64,000 bases of DNA from Peteryoungia ipomoeae (GCF_004912165.1 NZ_STGV01000002.1:434001-498000), one strand, 5' to 3'. Shown: positions 1-9,811, numbered from the stretch's first letter. The notes: generated by a model not told the origin, from the sequence alone. A program made the numbers and translations.

Positions 1-170
1 CCGCTCTCGCGCAGGCCGCACTGCCACAAGGTGTGGTGTTGGCACCCGGCAACGTTTTCAGTCCATCGCTGTCATCGGATAACTTCATGCGATTCAACGT
101 CGCACATATGGGCGATGCGCGTCCGTTTCGTGTGCTGGAGCGGGCACTGAAGACCTTGGCGCATGGGTGA
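1..170 (+). CDS. MocR/PdxR-type regulator, C-terminal fragment
   Basis: Frame 3 is open from the window edge to TGA at 168-170, giving the last 55 residues of a protein. The residues (GVVLAPGNVFSPS, then FMRFNVAHMGD and a final helix) match the end of the aminotransferase-like domain of MocR/PdxR regulators, which join a GntR winged helix to a PLP-binding fold I aminotransferase domain. The start lies outside the window. A true fold I aminotransferase is the alternative, since the DNA-binding half is not visible. It is separated from the next gene by about 105 bases and need not be part of that operon. Confidence 0.6.
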   Translation, partial: ALAQAALPQGVVLAPGNVFSPSLSSDNFMRFNVAHMGDARPFRVLERALKTLAHG

Positions 171-275
171 AAACGGAGGCTTGACGCCAGCGACGCATTA
201 ACATGACTTTTTCTATCTTGTTTGAAAGGGCATTTGGCAGTACGTGGCTGCCATCGAATTTTCCAGGATGCTCCC

Positions 276-1295
276 ATGATCAAATTTCCTTCCGCACTTC
301 TCGCCGTGGGCGTCGCTGCCTGCAGCTTCGTGGCGACATCCGCCGCAGCGGCGACGCAGTACCCTCTGACGATCAAGAATTGCGGCATCGACGTCACCTT
401 CGCAAAGGCACCGGAGCGTGCGATCGGCCTTGGCCAGAACAGCGCGGAAATCCTCCTCATGCTCGGCCTCGAAGGCAAGATGGCCGGTACGGCCTTCTGG
501 CCGAGCAAGGTCCTGCCGGAATTGGCTGAGGCGAACGAGAAGGTGAAGCTCCTTACCGTCGAATTCCCGACCTTCGAATCCATGCTCGCGGAAAACCCCG
601 ATTTTGTTGCCGCCGCCCTGCCGAGCCTGATTGGACCGGACAGCAAGGTCGCCAAGCGCGAAGACTTCACCAAGCTCGATATCCCGACCTATCTCTCGCC
701 CAGCACCTGCCTTGCGAAGAAGGACGATACCGATCTCTACGGCGCCCGTGACAAGCTCTGGAGCATGGACATCCTCTACCAGGAGATCGACGAACTCGCG
801 CAGATCTTTGACGTCGCCGATCGCGGCCAGACGCTGATCGCTGACTTGAAGGCACGCGAGGCGGCGCTTCGCGCTTCCGTACCGGCGTCGGGTGAGAAGC
901 TTTCCTATGTTTTCTGGTTCTCCAGCCCGTCACCTTCCGCAGATGCCTATCTCGGTGGCAAGAACGGTGCGTCCGGCTATATCGCCGACGTGCTCGGTGG
1001 CGTGAACGCAATCGATACGGAAGCCGAATGGCCGGCGCTGGGCTGGGAGAGCATCATCGCCTCCAATCCCTCCGTCATCGTCGTCGCCAGCCTCGACCGT
1101 AACCGCTGGGAACTCGACAAGCCGGAAGCCAAGATTGCCTTCCTCACGTCTGATCCGGCGACCAGCCAGATGCCGGCCGTCAAGAACAATGCCATCGTTG
1201 TCATGGACGGCCAGGCGATGAACCCGACGATCCGCACCATATTCGGCGCCGAGCAGGTTGCCGAGCAGCTGAAGGCACGTGGTCTGATCAAGTGA
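276..1295 (+). CDS. ABC transporter periplasmic binding protein, iron-siderophore/B12 type
   Basis: Predicted periplasmic binding protein of 339 residues. The ATG at 276 is preferred over the upstream ATG at 222 because it follows AGGA with correct spacing and begins a clean signal peptide (about residues 1-24, ending in an Ala-rich stretch). The mature part shows the Fe/B12 periplasmic-binding pattern: an N-terminal lobe with PERAIGLGQNSAEILLMLGL, a middle helix, and a C-terminal lobe with GWESIIASNPSVIVV. It opens a three-gene importer whose cistrons overlap by four bases each. The family carries ferric siderophores, haem or cobalamin; the sequence alone does not say which. No TonB-dependent receptor is next to it. 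Confidence 0.85.
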   Translation: MIKFPSALLAVGVAACSFVATSAAAATQYPLTIKNCGIDVTFAKAPERAIGLGQNSAEILLMLGLEGKMAGTAFWPSKVLPELAEANEKVKLLTVEFPTFESMLAENPDFVAAALPSLIGPDSKVAKREDFTKLDIPTYLSPSTCLAKKDDTDLYGARDKLWSMDILYQEIDELAQIFDVADRGQTLIADLKAREAALRASVPASGEKLSYVFWFSSPSPSADAYLGGKNGASGYIADVLGGVNAIDTEAEWPALGWESIIASNPSVIVVASLDRNRWELDKPEAKIAFLTSDPATSQMPAVKNNAIVVMDGQAMNPTIRTIFGAEQVAEQLKARGLIK

Positions 1296-2329
1296 GGCAG
1301 TCGGCAGGTGCAGCGCAGGTGTTTCGCGTTTTAGCGCTCGTCGCGCTGTCGCTGACTGCCGTCATTTTCGTGGTGGCATTGAGTGTCGGGATTGGCGATC
1401 TGCCGATCCCGATCATTACCACATTCCTTGCGATTTCCAACAAGCTCGGCTGGACGACAGCCGAGCTCAATCGCATCCATGAAGCGGTCATCTGGGATTA
1501 CCGGCTGAGCCGCGCGCTGGTCGCTGCCTTCTGCGGTGCGGGTCTGGCAATCTCGGGCGCAATCATGCAGTCGCTGCTGCGCAATCCTCTGGCCGAACCC
1601 TATGTGCTCGGCATTTCTGCCGGCGCATCCACCGGTGCTGTCAGCATCGTCATTCTCGGCTTCGGCTCCGGAGCGGTCTCCCTGTCTGCCGGTGCCTTTG
1701 CCGGCGCCTTTGCCGCCTTCCTGTTCGTGGCCCTACTCTCCAACGGCACGCGCGGCGGCGCAGACAGGACCATTCTTGCAGGCGTTGCCGCCTCGCAGCT
1801 CTTCAATGCCGCCACCTCCTACATCGTGACGACCGCAGGCAATGCCCAGCAAGCGCGCGATGTCATGTTCTGGCTGCTCGGCAGCTTCGGTGGCGTTCGC
1901 TGGCCGGAATTCGCTCTAGTCTCCCTCGTCGTCGGGCTCGGGCTTGTCGCCTGTCTCGCCTATTCGCGCATTCTTGACGCGTTTGCCTTCGGTGACGAGG
2001 CCGCCGCAGCACTCGGCGTCAATGTCGGTCGCGCCCGGCTTGCCCTGTTCTGTCTGACCGCCATGTTGACCGCGACGATCGTCAGCATGGTCGGCTCGAT
2101 CGGCTTTGTCGGGCTCGTCATTCCGCATGCCGCGCGTTTCGTTGTAGGTCCGCTGCATATCCGGCTCCTGCCGGCCTGCGCGATCGGCGGGGCCATTTTC
2201 ATGGTGCTCGCCGACATCGCCTCGCGGATCCTGGTGCCGCAGCAGGTACTGCCAATCGGTGTCGTGACCGCGCTCGTGGGCGTACCGGTCTTTTCCATCA
2301 TCCTCTATCGTTTCCAGCGTCCAACATGA
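1292..2329 (+). CDS. FecCD-family ABC permease
   Basis: Integral membrane permease of 345 residues from the FecCD/BtuC family. It starts with GTG at 1292, overlapping the stop of the binding protein in a GTGA junction, which suggests translational coupling. Hydrophobic segments recur along the chain, as expected for about ten membrane helices. Family landmarks are LSRALVAAFCGAGLAISGAI near residue 70, LAEPYVLGISAGAS near residue 100, and GSIGFVGLVIPHAAR near residue 270, which is the coupling region that contacts the ATPase. It forms the homodimeric channel for the substrate delivered by the upstream binding protein. Confidence 0.9.
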   Translation: MRQSAGAAQVFRVLALVALSLTAVIFVVALSVGIGDLPIPIITTFLAISNKLGWTTAELNRIHEAVIWDYRLSRALVAAFCGAGLAISGAIMQSLLRNPLAEPYVLGISAGASTGAVSIVILGFGSGAVSLSAGAFAGAFAAFLFVALLSNGTRGGADRTILAGVAASQLFNAATSYIVTTAGNAQQARDVMFWLLGSFGGVRWPEFALVSLVVGLGLVACLAYSRILDAFAFGDEAAAALGVNVGRARLALFCLTAMLTATIVSMVGSIGFVGLVIPHAARFVVGPLHIRLLPACAIGGAIFMVLADIASRILVPQQVLPIGVVTALVGVPVFSIILYRFQRPT

Positions 2330-3111
2330 GCATCACGGCTGACACCATCACCTGGAAGATCGGATCGAAGACCATTCTCGAAAAGGTAAGTTTTGCCGCA
2401 CGCCCGGGCGAAATGCTTGGCCTGCTCGGCCCGAACGGCTCGGGCAAGACCTCGCTGCTGCGGCTGCTCGCCGGCTTGAAGCGCCCCCATTCCGGCACGG
2501 TCAGTCTGGACGGGCGCGACATACAGTCGATTTCCCGCAAAACGATCGCCCAGCGCGTCGCCTTTGTCGAACAACACGCGACGACCAACGCCAATCTGAG
2601 GGTGGTGGACGTTGTCAAGCTTGGGCGCTTTCCACATCGTTCGATGTTCTCCGCCTGGACACATGAGGACGAGATGGCCGTCGAACAGGCCCTCGAGCGC
2701 GCCGGCATGGCGTCCAAACGCGATCACACGTGGCAGAGCCTGTCCGGCGGGGAGCGACAACGCGCGCATATCGCACGGGCCCTGGCACAGACGCCCAGAG
2801 AAATCATTCTCGACGAGCCAACCAACCATCTCGACGTGCAGCACCAGATCGCGCTTCTGTCGCTGATCTCCGATCTGCCGCTCACCAGCGTGATCGCCTT
2901 GCACGATCTCAATCACGCGGCGATGTTCTGCGACCGGTTGATGGTGCTCAAGGAAGGGTCCGTCGTCGCCTGCGGCACACCGGAGGAGGTGTTGACGACC
3001 GAACTTCTGCGTGATGTTTTCTCGATCGATGCTCATGTCGAACTATCGGCGCATCACGGCCGTCCGCTGATCCAGTTCAAACGCTCGGACCGACGCAAAC
3101 GAGGTGCTTGA
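2326..3111 (+). CDS. FecE-family ABC transporter ATPase
   Basis: Cytoplasmic ATPase of 261 residues that powers the importer. The ATG at 2326 overlaps the permease stop (ATGA). Walker A is GPNGSGKTS near residue 35, the signature is LSGGERQRAHIARAL near residue 140, Walker B is IILDEPTNHLD near residue 160, and the switch His is in ALHDLNH. This order and length are normal for FecE/FhuC/BtuD-like ATPases. It is the last cistron of the operon; the following 228 bases hold no gene but carry a phased repeat (see 3177-3224). Confidence 0.92.
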   Translation: MSITADTITWKIGSKTILEKVSFAARPGEMLGLLGPNGSGKTSLLRLLAGLKRPHSGTVSLDGRDIQSISRKTIAQRVAFVEQHATTNANLRVVDVVKLGRFPHRSMFSAWTHEDEMAVEQALERAGMASKRDHTWQSLSGGERQRAHIARALAQTPREIILDEPTNHLDVQHQIALLSLISDLPLTSVIALHDLNHAAMFCDRLMVLKEGSVVACGTPEEVLTTELLRDVFSIDAHVELSAHHGRPLIQFKRSDRRKRGA

Positions 3112-3176
3112 ACGCATCTCCGCTCAATCCCGGGTGAAGTGATCTGGCTGGAATTCCGACACAGGTGCGCCCGGCC

Positions 3177-3224
3177 TTAAACCGCCCTTAAGCTTGCATA
3201 ACACATCCCTAAAGCACCCCTAAA
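3177..3224. promoter_or_regulatory. Phased TTAA/TAAA array, candidate OmpR/CtrA-type operator
   Basis: Five TAA-containing elements follow one another at intervals of 11, 10, 11 and 11 bases: TTAA at 3177 and 3188 (an exact TTAA-N7-TTAA), TAAC at 3199, and TAAA at 3210 and 3221. Each is preceded by a C-rich stretch. The 11-base spacing is what OmpR/PhoB-family response regulators bind, and TTAA-N7-TTAA is the CtrA consensus of alphaproteobacteria. The array ends 114 bases before the unknown gene at 3339. Binding is inferred; a curvature element is the alternative. Confidence 0.45.
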
Positions 3225-3338
3225 TTGCACTGGTTGTTCCTGATTTTGGCCAGACGTAGTGTGGCCACGGCTGCAGGGAGGCATCCAACACAGCGCAGCC
3301 AAAAATCCCAATCCACCTTTCATCTGAGGAGATATGGC

Positions 3339-4577
3339 ATGGACACGCTCACGCAATCCGTCATCGCCCAGACTTACTGGGATAAGGGCCTTAAGTATTT
3401 CAAGGCCGGGGATGATGCCACGACCGCCATTCAGAATCTCTACTTCGATTGGAGGCCGCCTTTCGACCTTAACTCCCTGGCTGCAATCATCGGCGCCCTT
3501 TATGCGAACAACTATTGGGCAGCGAACCAAAGCGAAGGTCAGCGCATGTCGGTCACCACACTGGCCTATGACATCAGCGCCGCCATCGGCATCAACATCA
3601 GCGACGCCACCAGGGCCGCACAATTCGCCTTCTCGCGCTGGTACGGGCTCTTTGTCCGCGCCAACACCAACAACAGTGGCGAGATCCCGAAGGCGGGCAC
3701 GCTGACCGCAAGCCCCGACGTGCTGGTCAATGGCAATTCGCCGCTGTCACCGCGCCTGATCATCACCAACTGGAACCAGGCGACCTGGGGACCGCAGCCC
3801 AATCTGAAGAATTATGCCTATGGCCGGGCACAGAGCCTGAACATCGGCGTCAGCATCACGGCGCCGACCTGCAGCATGTACTATACCGATGCCGGCTTCC
3901 TGCCGCCGCCAAGCAGCTGGAACAAGGTCTTCACCTTCGACGACCAGAACCCGACATCGCCCTTCGTCGATATCAGCGGTGCAACGACGCTGACGCCGCA
4001 GACCCGGGCCGCAACGAAAGACGCGTTCGGCGTCAATTTCCCCGGCAGCGGCCACTATTGCATGATCACCGCCGCCTCAAGCGAGTTCTTTACCAATGCG
4101 CCGGATGCGGGCCAGGGCAACTGGAACTCAACAACCTGGTTGCAATATAACGGTGCGGCCGGCTGGCACAACATCGACGTTTCCCAGACCGGCAAGGCGA
4201 CACTGAAGTTCTACAATCAGGACAGCACGGCGGAACGGTTCGTCTTCGAGGCGCATTGCGTCAACATGGATGAAGGTGGAAGGGTTTCGATGGCGGTATC
4301 CGGCCTGATGCCCACGACCGAAGCGAAGATACATCAGAAGTATCAGGTGGTTAGAGCTGAGGTCGAAATCCCTGCCAACTTTACCGGCGAACTTGAAGTC
4401 GATTTTGGCAAGCTCCCGCCGAATGCCGCGATTACCTTCTACAAATACTGGGTGGTCACCAAGGGGCATGAACACCACCGGGCCGCCGCCGTCATGCGTC
4501 AAGACCTCCGTGCGGCCGTCAACATGGAGCCGGTTCTCCTGCCGATGGGCGACTTCACCTTCGTCGGATCGATGTAA
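3339..4577 (+). CDS. Conserved-looking protein of unknown function, 412 residues
   Basis: I do not recognise this protein. The ATG at 3339 is chosen because GAGGA at 3326-3330 lies eight bases upstream; an in-frame ATG at 3225 has no such site. There is no signal peptide or membrane segment, so a cytoplasmic location is likely unless it is exported by another route. The N-terminal 110 residues look helical (DLNSLAAIIGALYANNYWAA, then YDISAAIGINISDATRAAQF). The rest is rich in Asn, Thr, Ser, Trp and Tyr with alternating hydrophobic residues, suggesting beta-sandwich structure; the end (FTGELEVDFGKLPPNAAITF) also looks like strands. It stands alone, followed by a hairpin terminator shared with pheT. 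Codon use resembles its neighbours. A structural or secreted-particle protein is one guess, not supported by any motif. Confidence 0.75.
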   Translation: MDTLTQSVIAQTYWDKGLKYFKAGDDATTAIQNLYFDWRPPFDLNSLAAIIGALYANNYWAANQSEGQRMSVTTLAYDISAAIGINISDATRAAQFAFSRWYGLFVRANTNNSGEIPKAGTLTASPDVLVNGNSPLSPRLIITNWNQATWGPQPNLKNYAYGRAQSLNIGVSITAPTCSMYYTDAGFLPPPSSWNKVFTFDDQNPTSPFVDISGATTLTPQTRAATKDAFGVNFPGSGHYCMITAASSEFFTNAPDAGQGNWNSTTWLQYNGAAGWHNIDVSQTGKATLKFYNQDSTAERFVFEAHCVNMDEGGRVSMAVSGLMPTTEAKIHQKYQVVRAEVEIPANFTGELEVDFGKLPPNAAITFYKYWVVTKGHEHHRAAAVMRQDLRAAVNMEPVLLPMGDFTFVGSM

Positions 4578-4628
4578 CCCACCCCTATTGCCATAAGGCC
4601 AGCGATGGCCGCGCTAGGCTAAAAACAA

Positions 4629-4654
4629 AAGCGCCCCTTGGGAAAGGGGCGCTT
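4629..4654 (-). terminator. Rho-independent terminator of pheT
   Basis: A stem of 4631-4639 with 4644-4652 (GCGCCCCTT/AAGGGGCGC, four-base loop), extended by flanking AA/TT, lies just past the pheT stop. On the minus strand it is followed by TTTTG and TTTTTAG, a good U-tract. On the plus strand the tail is weaker, so it probably ends pheT mainly and may also stop readthrough from the unknown gene. Confidence 0.8.
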
Positions 4655-4679
4655 CGTGTCTTTCGCGAGATCAGGTCAC

Positions 4680-7103
4680 CTAGCGCCGCAGGCTGCCGCC
4701 AGTCGACTTCTCGACATTTGCGACGATCTTCTTCGTCAGCGCATCGAAATCCTCATCCGTCAGGGTCTTATCGGATGGCTGGATCAACACTTCGATCGCC
4801 ACGGACTTCTTGCCTTCACCCACCGATGCGCCTTCGAAGATGTCGAAAACATTGACACCCGTCACCAGCTTACGGTCGGCGCTCGTGGCGGCCTTGATTA
4901 TGGCGCCGGCTTCTACCGATTTCTCGACGACAAAGGCGAAATCTCGCTTCACCACCTGGAATGGCGACAGTTCCAGTGCTGGCTTGGTGCGGGTTGCCTT
5001 CTTTTTGGGGTCAGGCAGGGCATCGACATAGATTTCGAAGCCGCACAGCGCACCGGAAACGTCGAGTGCTTCCAGCGTCTTCGGGTGGAACTCGCCGAAG
5101 CTGCCGAGGATGACCTTGGGACCGGCCTTGATCGTGCCGGAACGACCCGGATGATACCATTCCGGCCCACCCTGCTCGATCTGGACATTGCTCATCGGAA
5201 TGCCGCAGGCTTCAAGCACGGCGAGTGCATCGGCCTTGGCATCGAAGACGTCGACGGACTTGCCGCCGCCCTTCGCGTGGTTCGACCACATGCGACCAGC
5301 GCCGGCGATCGAGGCCGTGCCGCGGCGCGCACCGCCGGCAACGCGGCGCTGCGTATCCGGCGTATCGCCCTCATAGGTACCGGAGACTTCGAAGATCGCC
5401 ACGTCACCAAAGCCGCGGTCGGCATTGCGCTGGGCCGCCGTCAGCAGGCCGGGCAGCAGCGAGGGACGCATATCCGACATGTCGGCCGCGATCGGATTGA
5501 CCAGCTTCAACGCGTCGCTGCCACCGCCAAAGAGCTTGGCATGATCTGCGGGGATGAAGGACCAGGTAACCGCCTCCAGCATGCCACGCGAGGCGAGCGC
5601 CCGGCGGGCGGAACGGGTGCGGATCTGCAGCGTGGTCAGGATCTTGCCGTTGACCGAACCGGTCGGCGGCAGCGGCTCGGGCTTGATGTTGTCAACGCCA
5701 TGCATGCGCATGACCTCTTCCACCAGATCGGCCTTGCCATCAACATCAGGACGCCAGGACGGCACGGAGACCTTGGCTGAGGTCTCGTCGCCCGAGAGGA
5801 TCTCGAAGCCGAGGGAGGTCAGGATCTGGCGTGACTCATCGTTGGAAACGGTAAGGCCCGTCAAACGCTTCACTTCCGAATAGGGGAAGTCGACCACCTT
5901 CTTCTGGTGACCCTTGTAGCCTTCCACTTTCCTTTCTGCCGCTGTACCCCCGCACATCTCGATCACGAGTTCGGTGGTGCGTTCCAGACCCGGAACCATA
6001 TATTCCGGGTCAACGCCGCGCTCGAAACGATAACGTGCATCGGTGATGATGCCATGGGCGCGGCCGGTCTTGGCGATGTTGATCGGGTCCCAGAGTGCGG
6101 ACTCGATCAGCACATTGACGGTGTTCTCATCGCAGCCCGAATGCTCGCCGCCCATGATGCCGCCGATGGACTCGGGGCCGATATCGTCAGCGATGACGAC
6201 ATTGTTCGGGTTCAGCTTGTAGGTACGGGTGTCGAGCGCGAGGATCTCCTCGCCTTCCTTCGCCCGGCGCACGACAAGCGCGCCCTTGACCTTGTCCGCG
6301 TCGAAGACATGCATCGGCCGACCCTGGTCGAAGGTCATGTAGTTGGTGACGTCGACGAGTGCCGAGATCGGACGAAGGCCGATCGACAGCAGGCGCTGCT
6401 GCATCCATTTCGGGCTCGGGCCATTCTTCACACCGCGCACGAGGCGGTAGGCGAAGCCGGGGCAGAGATGGTCTTCCAGCTCGAGCTTCACCTCATGCGG
6501 CGTCTCGCCCTCGATCTTGAAGCCAGGCGCCTTCGGGGCCTTGAGCGTGCCAAGGCCGGAGGCTGCGAGATCGCGGGCGATGCCGAAGACGCTGGTGCAG
6601 TCCGGACGGTTCGGCGTCAGGTTGATCTCGATGACCGGATCGTCGAGGCCGGCATAGGAGGCAAACGAGGTGCCAACAGGCGCATCCTCGGGCAGGTCGA
6701 TGATGCCGTTGTGATCCTCGGAAATGTTGAGCTCCTTTTCGGAGCACATCATGCCGTGGCTTTCGACACCGCGGATCTTGCCGACCGAGAGCGTCACGTC
6801 GATGCCAGGCACGTAGGTGCCTGGGCGGGCGAGCGCACCGACCATGCCGGCGCGGGCGTTCGGCGCACCGCAGACGATCTGCACCGGCTTGCCGTCACCG
6901 GCATCGACAGTGAGGACCTTGAGCCGGTCCGCTTCCGGATGCTTTTCCGCTGTCAGGATCTTGGCGATGACGAAGGGCTTGTAGGCCGCCTTGTCGTCGA
7001 CGTCCTCGACCTCAAGGCCGATCGCGGTCAGGCGCTCGCAAATTTCCTTGAGCGTGGCGTCGGTTTCCAGGTGATCCTTCAGCCAGGAGAGTGTGAATTT
7101 CAT
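4680..7103 (-). CDS. pheT: Phenylalanine-tRNA ligase beta subunit
   Basis: Beta subunit (807 residues, usual length) of the heterotetrameric enzyme that charges tRNA-Phe. Visible in order are the N-terminal OB-fold tRNA-binding domain ([20 protein letters not shown] near residue 46, VCGAPNAR), the B3/B4 editing region, the B5 domain, the catalytic-like core and the C-terminal ferredoxin-fold anticodon-binding domain ([14 protein letters not shown] region, then [20 protein letters not shown] near the end). The start is fixed by AAGGAG overlapping the pheS stop, 13 bases away, so both subunits are probably made in step. It ends at a strong terminator. Confidence 0.97.
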   Translation of the reverse strand: MKFTLSWLKDHLETDATLKEICERLTAIGLEVEDVDDKAAYKPFVIAKILTAEKHPEADRLKVLTVDAGDGKPVQIVCGAPNARAGMVGALARPGTYVPGIDVTLSVGKIRGVESHGMMCSEKELNISEDHNGIIDLPEDAPVGTSFASYAGLDDPVIEINLTPNRPDCTSVFGIARDLAASGLGTLKAPKAPGFKIEGETPHEVKLELEDHLCPGFAYRLVRGVKNGPSPKWMQQRLLSIGLRPISALVDVTNYMTFDQGRPMHVFDADKVKGALVVRRAKEGEEILALDTRTYKLNPNNVVIADDIGPESIGGIMGGEHSGCDENTVNVLIESALWDPINIAKTGRAHGIITDARYRFERGVDPEYMVPGLERTTELVIEMCGGTAAERKVEGYKGHQKKVVDFPYSEVKRLTGLTVSNDESRQILTSLGFEILSGDETSAKVSVPSWRPDVDGKADLVEEVMRMHGVDNIKPEPLPPTGSVNGKILTTLQIRTRSARRALASRGMLEAVTWSFIPADHAKLFGGGSDALKLVNPIAADMSDMRPSLLPGLLTAAQRNADRGFGDVAIFEVSGTYEGDTPDTQRRVAGGARRGTASIAGAGRMWSNHAKGGGKSVDVFDAKADALAVLEACGIPMSNVQIEQGGPEWYHPGRSGTIKAGPKVILGSFGEFHPKTLEALDVSGALCGFEIYVDALPDPKKKATRTKPALELSPFQVVKRDFAFVVEKSVEAGAIIKAATSADRKLVTGVNVFDIFEGASVGEGKKSVAIEVLIQPSDKTLTDEDFDALTKKIVANVEKSTGGSLRR

Positions 7104-7116
7104 TGTCTTTATCTCC

Positions 7117-8202
7117 TTAGACGCTCAGGCCGCCGAACAGCGTCGGCACGTCGAGCGGGCGGAAACCGTAGTGGCTCATCCAGCGCACATCGGCGTTGAA
7201 GAAGTCGCGCAGGTCCGGCATGCCGTATTTCAGCATCGCGATGCGGTCGAGGCCCATGCCCCAGGCAAAGCCCTGGTACTCGTCCGGGTCGAGGCCGCCG
7301 GCACGCAGCACGTTCGGATGAACCATGCCGCAGCCCAGGATTTCCATCCAGTCCTTGCCTTCGCCGAACTTGACGATCGGGCCCGAGGACCGGTCGCACT
7401 GGATGTCGACCTCGAAGCTCGGCTCGGTGAAGGGGAAGAAGGACGGGCGGAAGCGCATGGTGACGCTGTCGACTTCAAAGAAGGCCTTGCAGAATTCTTC
7501 CAGAATCCAGCGCATGTGGCCGACATTCGCCGTCTTGTCGATGACCAGGCCTTCGACCTGGTGGAACATCGGCGAATGGGTGGCGTCGGAATCCTGCCGA
7601 TAGGTCTTGCCCGGGATGACGATGCGGATCGGCGGCTTCTGGCTCTCCATTGTGCGGACCTGCACCGGTGAGGTGTGCGTGCGCAGAACCTTGCGCTCAC
7701 CGGCCTCGTTCGGCTGGAGGAAGAAGGTGTCGTGCATCTCGCGGGCCGGATGGCCTTCCGGGAAGTTCAGTGCCGTGAAGTTGTAGTAGTCGGTCTCGAT
7801 GTCCGGACCTTCGGCAATCGAGAAGCCCATGTCGGCGAAGATCGCGGTGATCTCATCGACGATCTGGCTGATCGGATGGATGCGGCCACGTTCTGCCGGC
7901 GACGAACGGACCGGCAGGGAAACGTCGAGGGTCTCCGCCTTCAGGCGCGCGTTGATTGCGGCGTCCTTGAGCGTGTTCTTCCGCGTGGTGATCTCTTCGG
8001 TGATCTCGTTCTTCAAGGCGTTGATGGCCGCGCCGCGGGTCTGGCGCTCTTCCGGGGTCATCGAGCCCAGTGTCTTCAGAAGTTCGGAAACCGAGCCCTT
8101 TTTGCCGAGTGCTGCGACACGCACGCTTTCGATCGCCTGTTCGTCGCCGGCGGCGGCGATCTCCGCCAGGAGCTGTGCCTTCAATGCGTCTAGTTCAACC
8201 AT
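7117..8202 (-). CDS. pheS: Phenylalanine-tRNA ligase alpha subunit
   Basis: Catalytic alpha subunit, 361 residues. The N-terminal coiled coil (residues 1-90) binds tRNA; the class II core follows, with motif 2 at [12 protein letters not shown] near residue 175, the Phe-binding region [12 protein letters not shown] near residue 260, and motif 3 at [17 protein letters not shown] near residue 320. Its ATG overlaps the end of the upstream kinase-like gene by eight bases, and it is followed by pheT after 13 bases. Together they form a kinase-like/pheS/pheT transcription unit. Confidence 0.97.
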   Translation of the reverse strand: MVELDALKAQLLAEIAAAGDEQAIESVRVAALGKKGSVSELLKTLGSMTPEERQTRGAAINALKNEITEEITTRKNTLKDAAINARLKAETLDVSLPVRSSPAERGRIHPISQIVDEITAIFADMGFSIAEGPDIETDYYNFTALNFPEGHPAREMHDTFFLQPNEAGERKVLRTHTSPVQVRTMESQKPPIRIVIPGKTYRQDSDATHSPMFHQVEGLVIDKTANVGHMRWILEEFCKAFFEVDSVTMRFRPSFFPFTEPSFEVDIQCDRSSGPIVKFGEGKDWMEILGCGMVHPNVLRAGGLDPDEYQGFAWGMGLDRIAMLKYGMPDLRDFFNADVRWMSHYGFRPLDVPTLFGGLSV

Positions 8203-9070
8203 CTTGTCCTGCCTTGGCGGTGTTCCAGCCCTCCGCTGCCGTGAGCGGGGCCTTTGTCAAAAATTCGGTTGCCATGATGAAGCGTCGCAGATCACTACCC
8301 ATGTGAACGCGGCCGATCAACCGGGCGAGCGGCAAAATTCGGCCAATCACGCGCGTCAGGCTGCGCAATTGATGCCGTGCCGCCTCAGGCGCGCCGGCCG
8401 ACCATGCTTCAAGCGCTGCCGGGCATGTTGCTTGCGGCTCCGCGGCTGTTGAAGTGACGATCAGAAAATAGAGAAGGACGTCGCGGGCCTGCGCCATGCC
8501 AAGGGGCATCACGGCCGCCGGATCCTCTTCGAAATCCATGAATCCAACCTCACCATCGCGCAGGAAGAAGTCTCGCACGTGGGGGCGACCATGGCTCAAG
8601 CCTGCGGCGTGGACCCGCCCGAGCTGCCGCGCCGCCTTGATCAGCAGCGCGTCGTGGCGTGCGGGATCATCACCGCGCATCTCCTTCAGTGTCTGCTGCA
8701 GCGTCGGCCCGACATCGGCCATCACCATCGCGGTCTTCGAAGCATAGAGGATGCGCGGCACCGCAAAGCCTGCTTTTGCGAATGCGGCCATGCGGGCAAC
8801 TTCCCTGGCCTGCATCGCTTCCGGCGCCAGTTGCGGCGACGGCGTCAGGAAGGGGATGCGCAGCAGGGCAGCCAGACCGCCCTGGATCGAGACCAGTGGC
8901 GGCAGCACCTTCACCCCCTGGCGCTTGATCCAGAGCCGGCGGTGCGGCAGGTCCAGACACTGGACGCGACCGTCACTGCCGACAAGCACCTTTAGCACTT
9001 CGGCGATCTCGTGATCTGCGAGCTCCGCACCATTGATTATCGGTCCGAAGCCTTCTCCTAGATAAGCCAT
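8195..9070 (-). CDS. Atypical kinase-fold protein (LPS/Bud32 kinase-like)
   Basis: Protein of 291 residues, translationally coupled to pheS by an eight-base overlap. The ATG at 9070 follows AGAAGG with good spacing; a TTG at 9094 is less likely. The fold is read from a Val-Pro-Arg-Ile hinge near residue 105, then [12 protein letters not shown] at residues 159-169 and FMDFEED at 177-183, which correspond to the catalytic loop and the DFG-like metal site of Kdo/WaaP and aminoglycoside-kinase relatives. Oddly, the usual catalytic Asp of HGD is Arg162 here and the usual Asn is replaced, so activity may differ or be absent. Its role is unknown; position links its expression to phenylalanyl-tRNA synthetase, not necessarily its function. 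Confidence 0.7.
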   Translation of the reverse strand: MAYLGEGFGPIINGAELADHEIAEVLKVLVGSDGRVQCLDLPHRRLWIKRQGVKVLPPLVSIQGGLAALLRIPFLTPSPQLAPEAMQAREVARMAAFAKAGFAVPRILYASKTAMVMADVGPTLQQTLKEMRGDDPARHDALLIKAARQLGRVHAAGLSHGRPHVRDFFLRDGEVGFMDFEEDPAAVMPLGMAQARDVLLYFLIVTSTAAEPQATCPAALEAWSAGAPEAARHQLRSLTRVIGRILPLARLIGRVHMGSDLRRFIMATEFLTKAPLTAAEGWNTAKAGQDG

Positions 9071-9103
9071 GGCAACCTTCTGCCGCTGGGGCAATACAAG
9101 GAA

Positions 9104-9133
9104 AAACCCGCGCTGGCGATCCAGCGCGGGTTT
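9104..9133 (-). terminator. Terminator of rpmI-rplT
   Basis: Thirteen-base perfect stem (9104-9116 with 9121-9133, loop CGAT) about 30 bases past the rplT stop; the A-run at 9102-9106 gives U residues on the minus strand. It separates the ribosomal pair from the kinase-like/pheS/pheT unit. Confidence 0.8.
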
Positions 9134-9165
9134 CCCAGATAGTCACAAATTTGGGAAGCGCTGGC

Positions 9166-9570
9166 TTACTTGACCGCGCTTTCAAACTCGTTGGCCGAAC
9201 CGGCATCCTTGAGGTACTCGAGAGCCTTCTTGGAGGCTTCGACCAGCGCACCGAATGCTGCCGGCTCATGGATGGCCATGTCGGAGAGAACCTTGCGGTC
9301 GACTTCGATGCCAGCCTTGTTGAGGCCGTCAATGAAGCGGCCGTAGGTCAGGCCGAATTCGCGGACAGCAGCGTTGATACGCTGGATCCACAGAGCGCGG
9401 AAGTTGCGCTTGTTGTTCTTGCGGTCGCGGTAAGCAAACTGCTTGGAACGATCAACAGCAGCCTTTGCTGCGCGGATCGTGTTCTTGCGGCGGCCGTAGA
9501 AACCCTTGGCCTGCTTGAATACCTTGTTGTGCTTGGCGCGGGAAGTTACGCCACGTTTTACGCGTGCCAT
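9166..9570 (-). CDS. rplT: 50S ribosomal protein L20
   Basis: L20 (134 residues; families are usually about 117-120, with longer C-terminal tails in alphaproteobacteria). It binds 23S rRNA early in large-subunit assembly. The basic N-terminus ([20 protein letters not shown]), GFYGRRKN and the [11 protein letters not shown] segment are diagnostic. It follows rpmI after 37 bases in the same unit and is followed by a strong terminator. Confidence 0.97.
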   Translation of the reverse strand: MARVKRGVTSRAKHNKVFKQAKGFYGRRKNTIRAAKAAVDRSKQFAYRDRKNNKRNFRALWIQRINAAVREFGLTYGRFIDGLNKAGIEVDRKVLSDMAIHEPAAFGALVEASKKALEYLKDAGSANEFESAVK

Positions 9571-9607
9571 GTCATGATCTCCTTAATGGTCCAATAGCGA
9601 TCGGGTC

Positions 9608-9811
9608 TCAGAGACCGTTCGGCAGGTAGTTCTTTACGACCTTCTTGCCGTCTGGTTCAGCCAGAACCATCGTGCCGCGGGCGTCGCGAATGAACTTGTT
9701 GGACCGCTTGATCATGCCGTGGCGCTTGCCGGCGGCAGCCGCCTTGACCTTGCCAGTGGCGGTAATCTTGAACCGCTTCTTGGCAGCAGACTTCGTCTTC
9801 ATCTTGGGCAT
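9608..9811 (-). CDS. rpmI: 50S ribosomal protein L35
   Basis: L35, 67 residues, the usual length. [17 protein letters not shown] at the start and the [15 protein letters not shown] core are characteristic. It is the first gene of the rpmI-rplT unit. In many bacteria infC lies immediately upstream; here infC is about 3.5 kb away, and rpmI has its own likely promoter at 9914-9941. Confidence 0.97.
   Translation of the reverse strand: MPKMKTKSAAKKRFKITATGKVKAAAAGKRHGMIKRSNKFIRDARGTMVLAEPDGKKVVKNYLPNGL

Noticed and set aside
171..275. Cobalamin riboswitch before the ABC importer
   Set aside because: The gap is about 105 bases and no B12-box-like segment is visible.
4638..7199. Long plus-strand frames opposite pheT
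   Set aside because: They are GC-rich antisense frames of pheT with no motif and no start signal.
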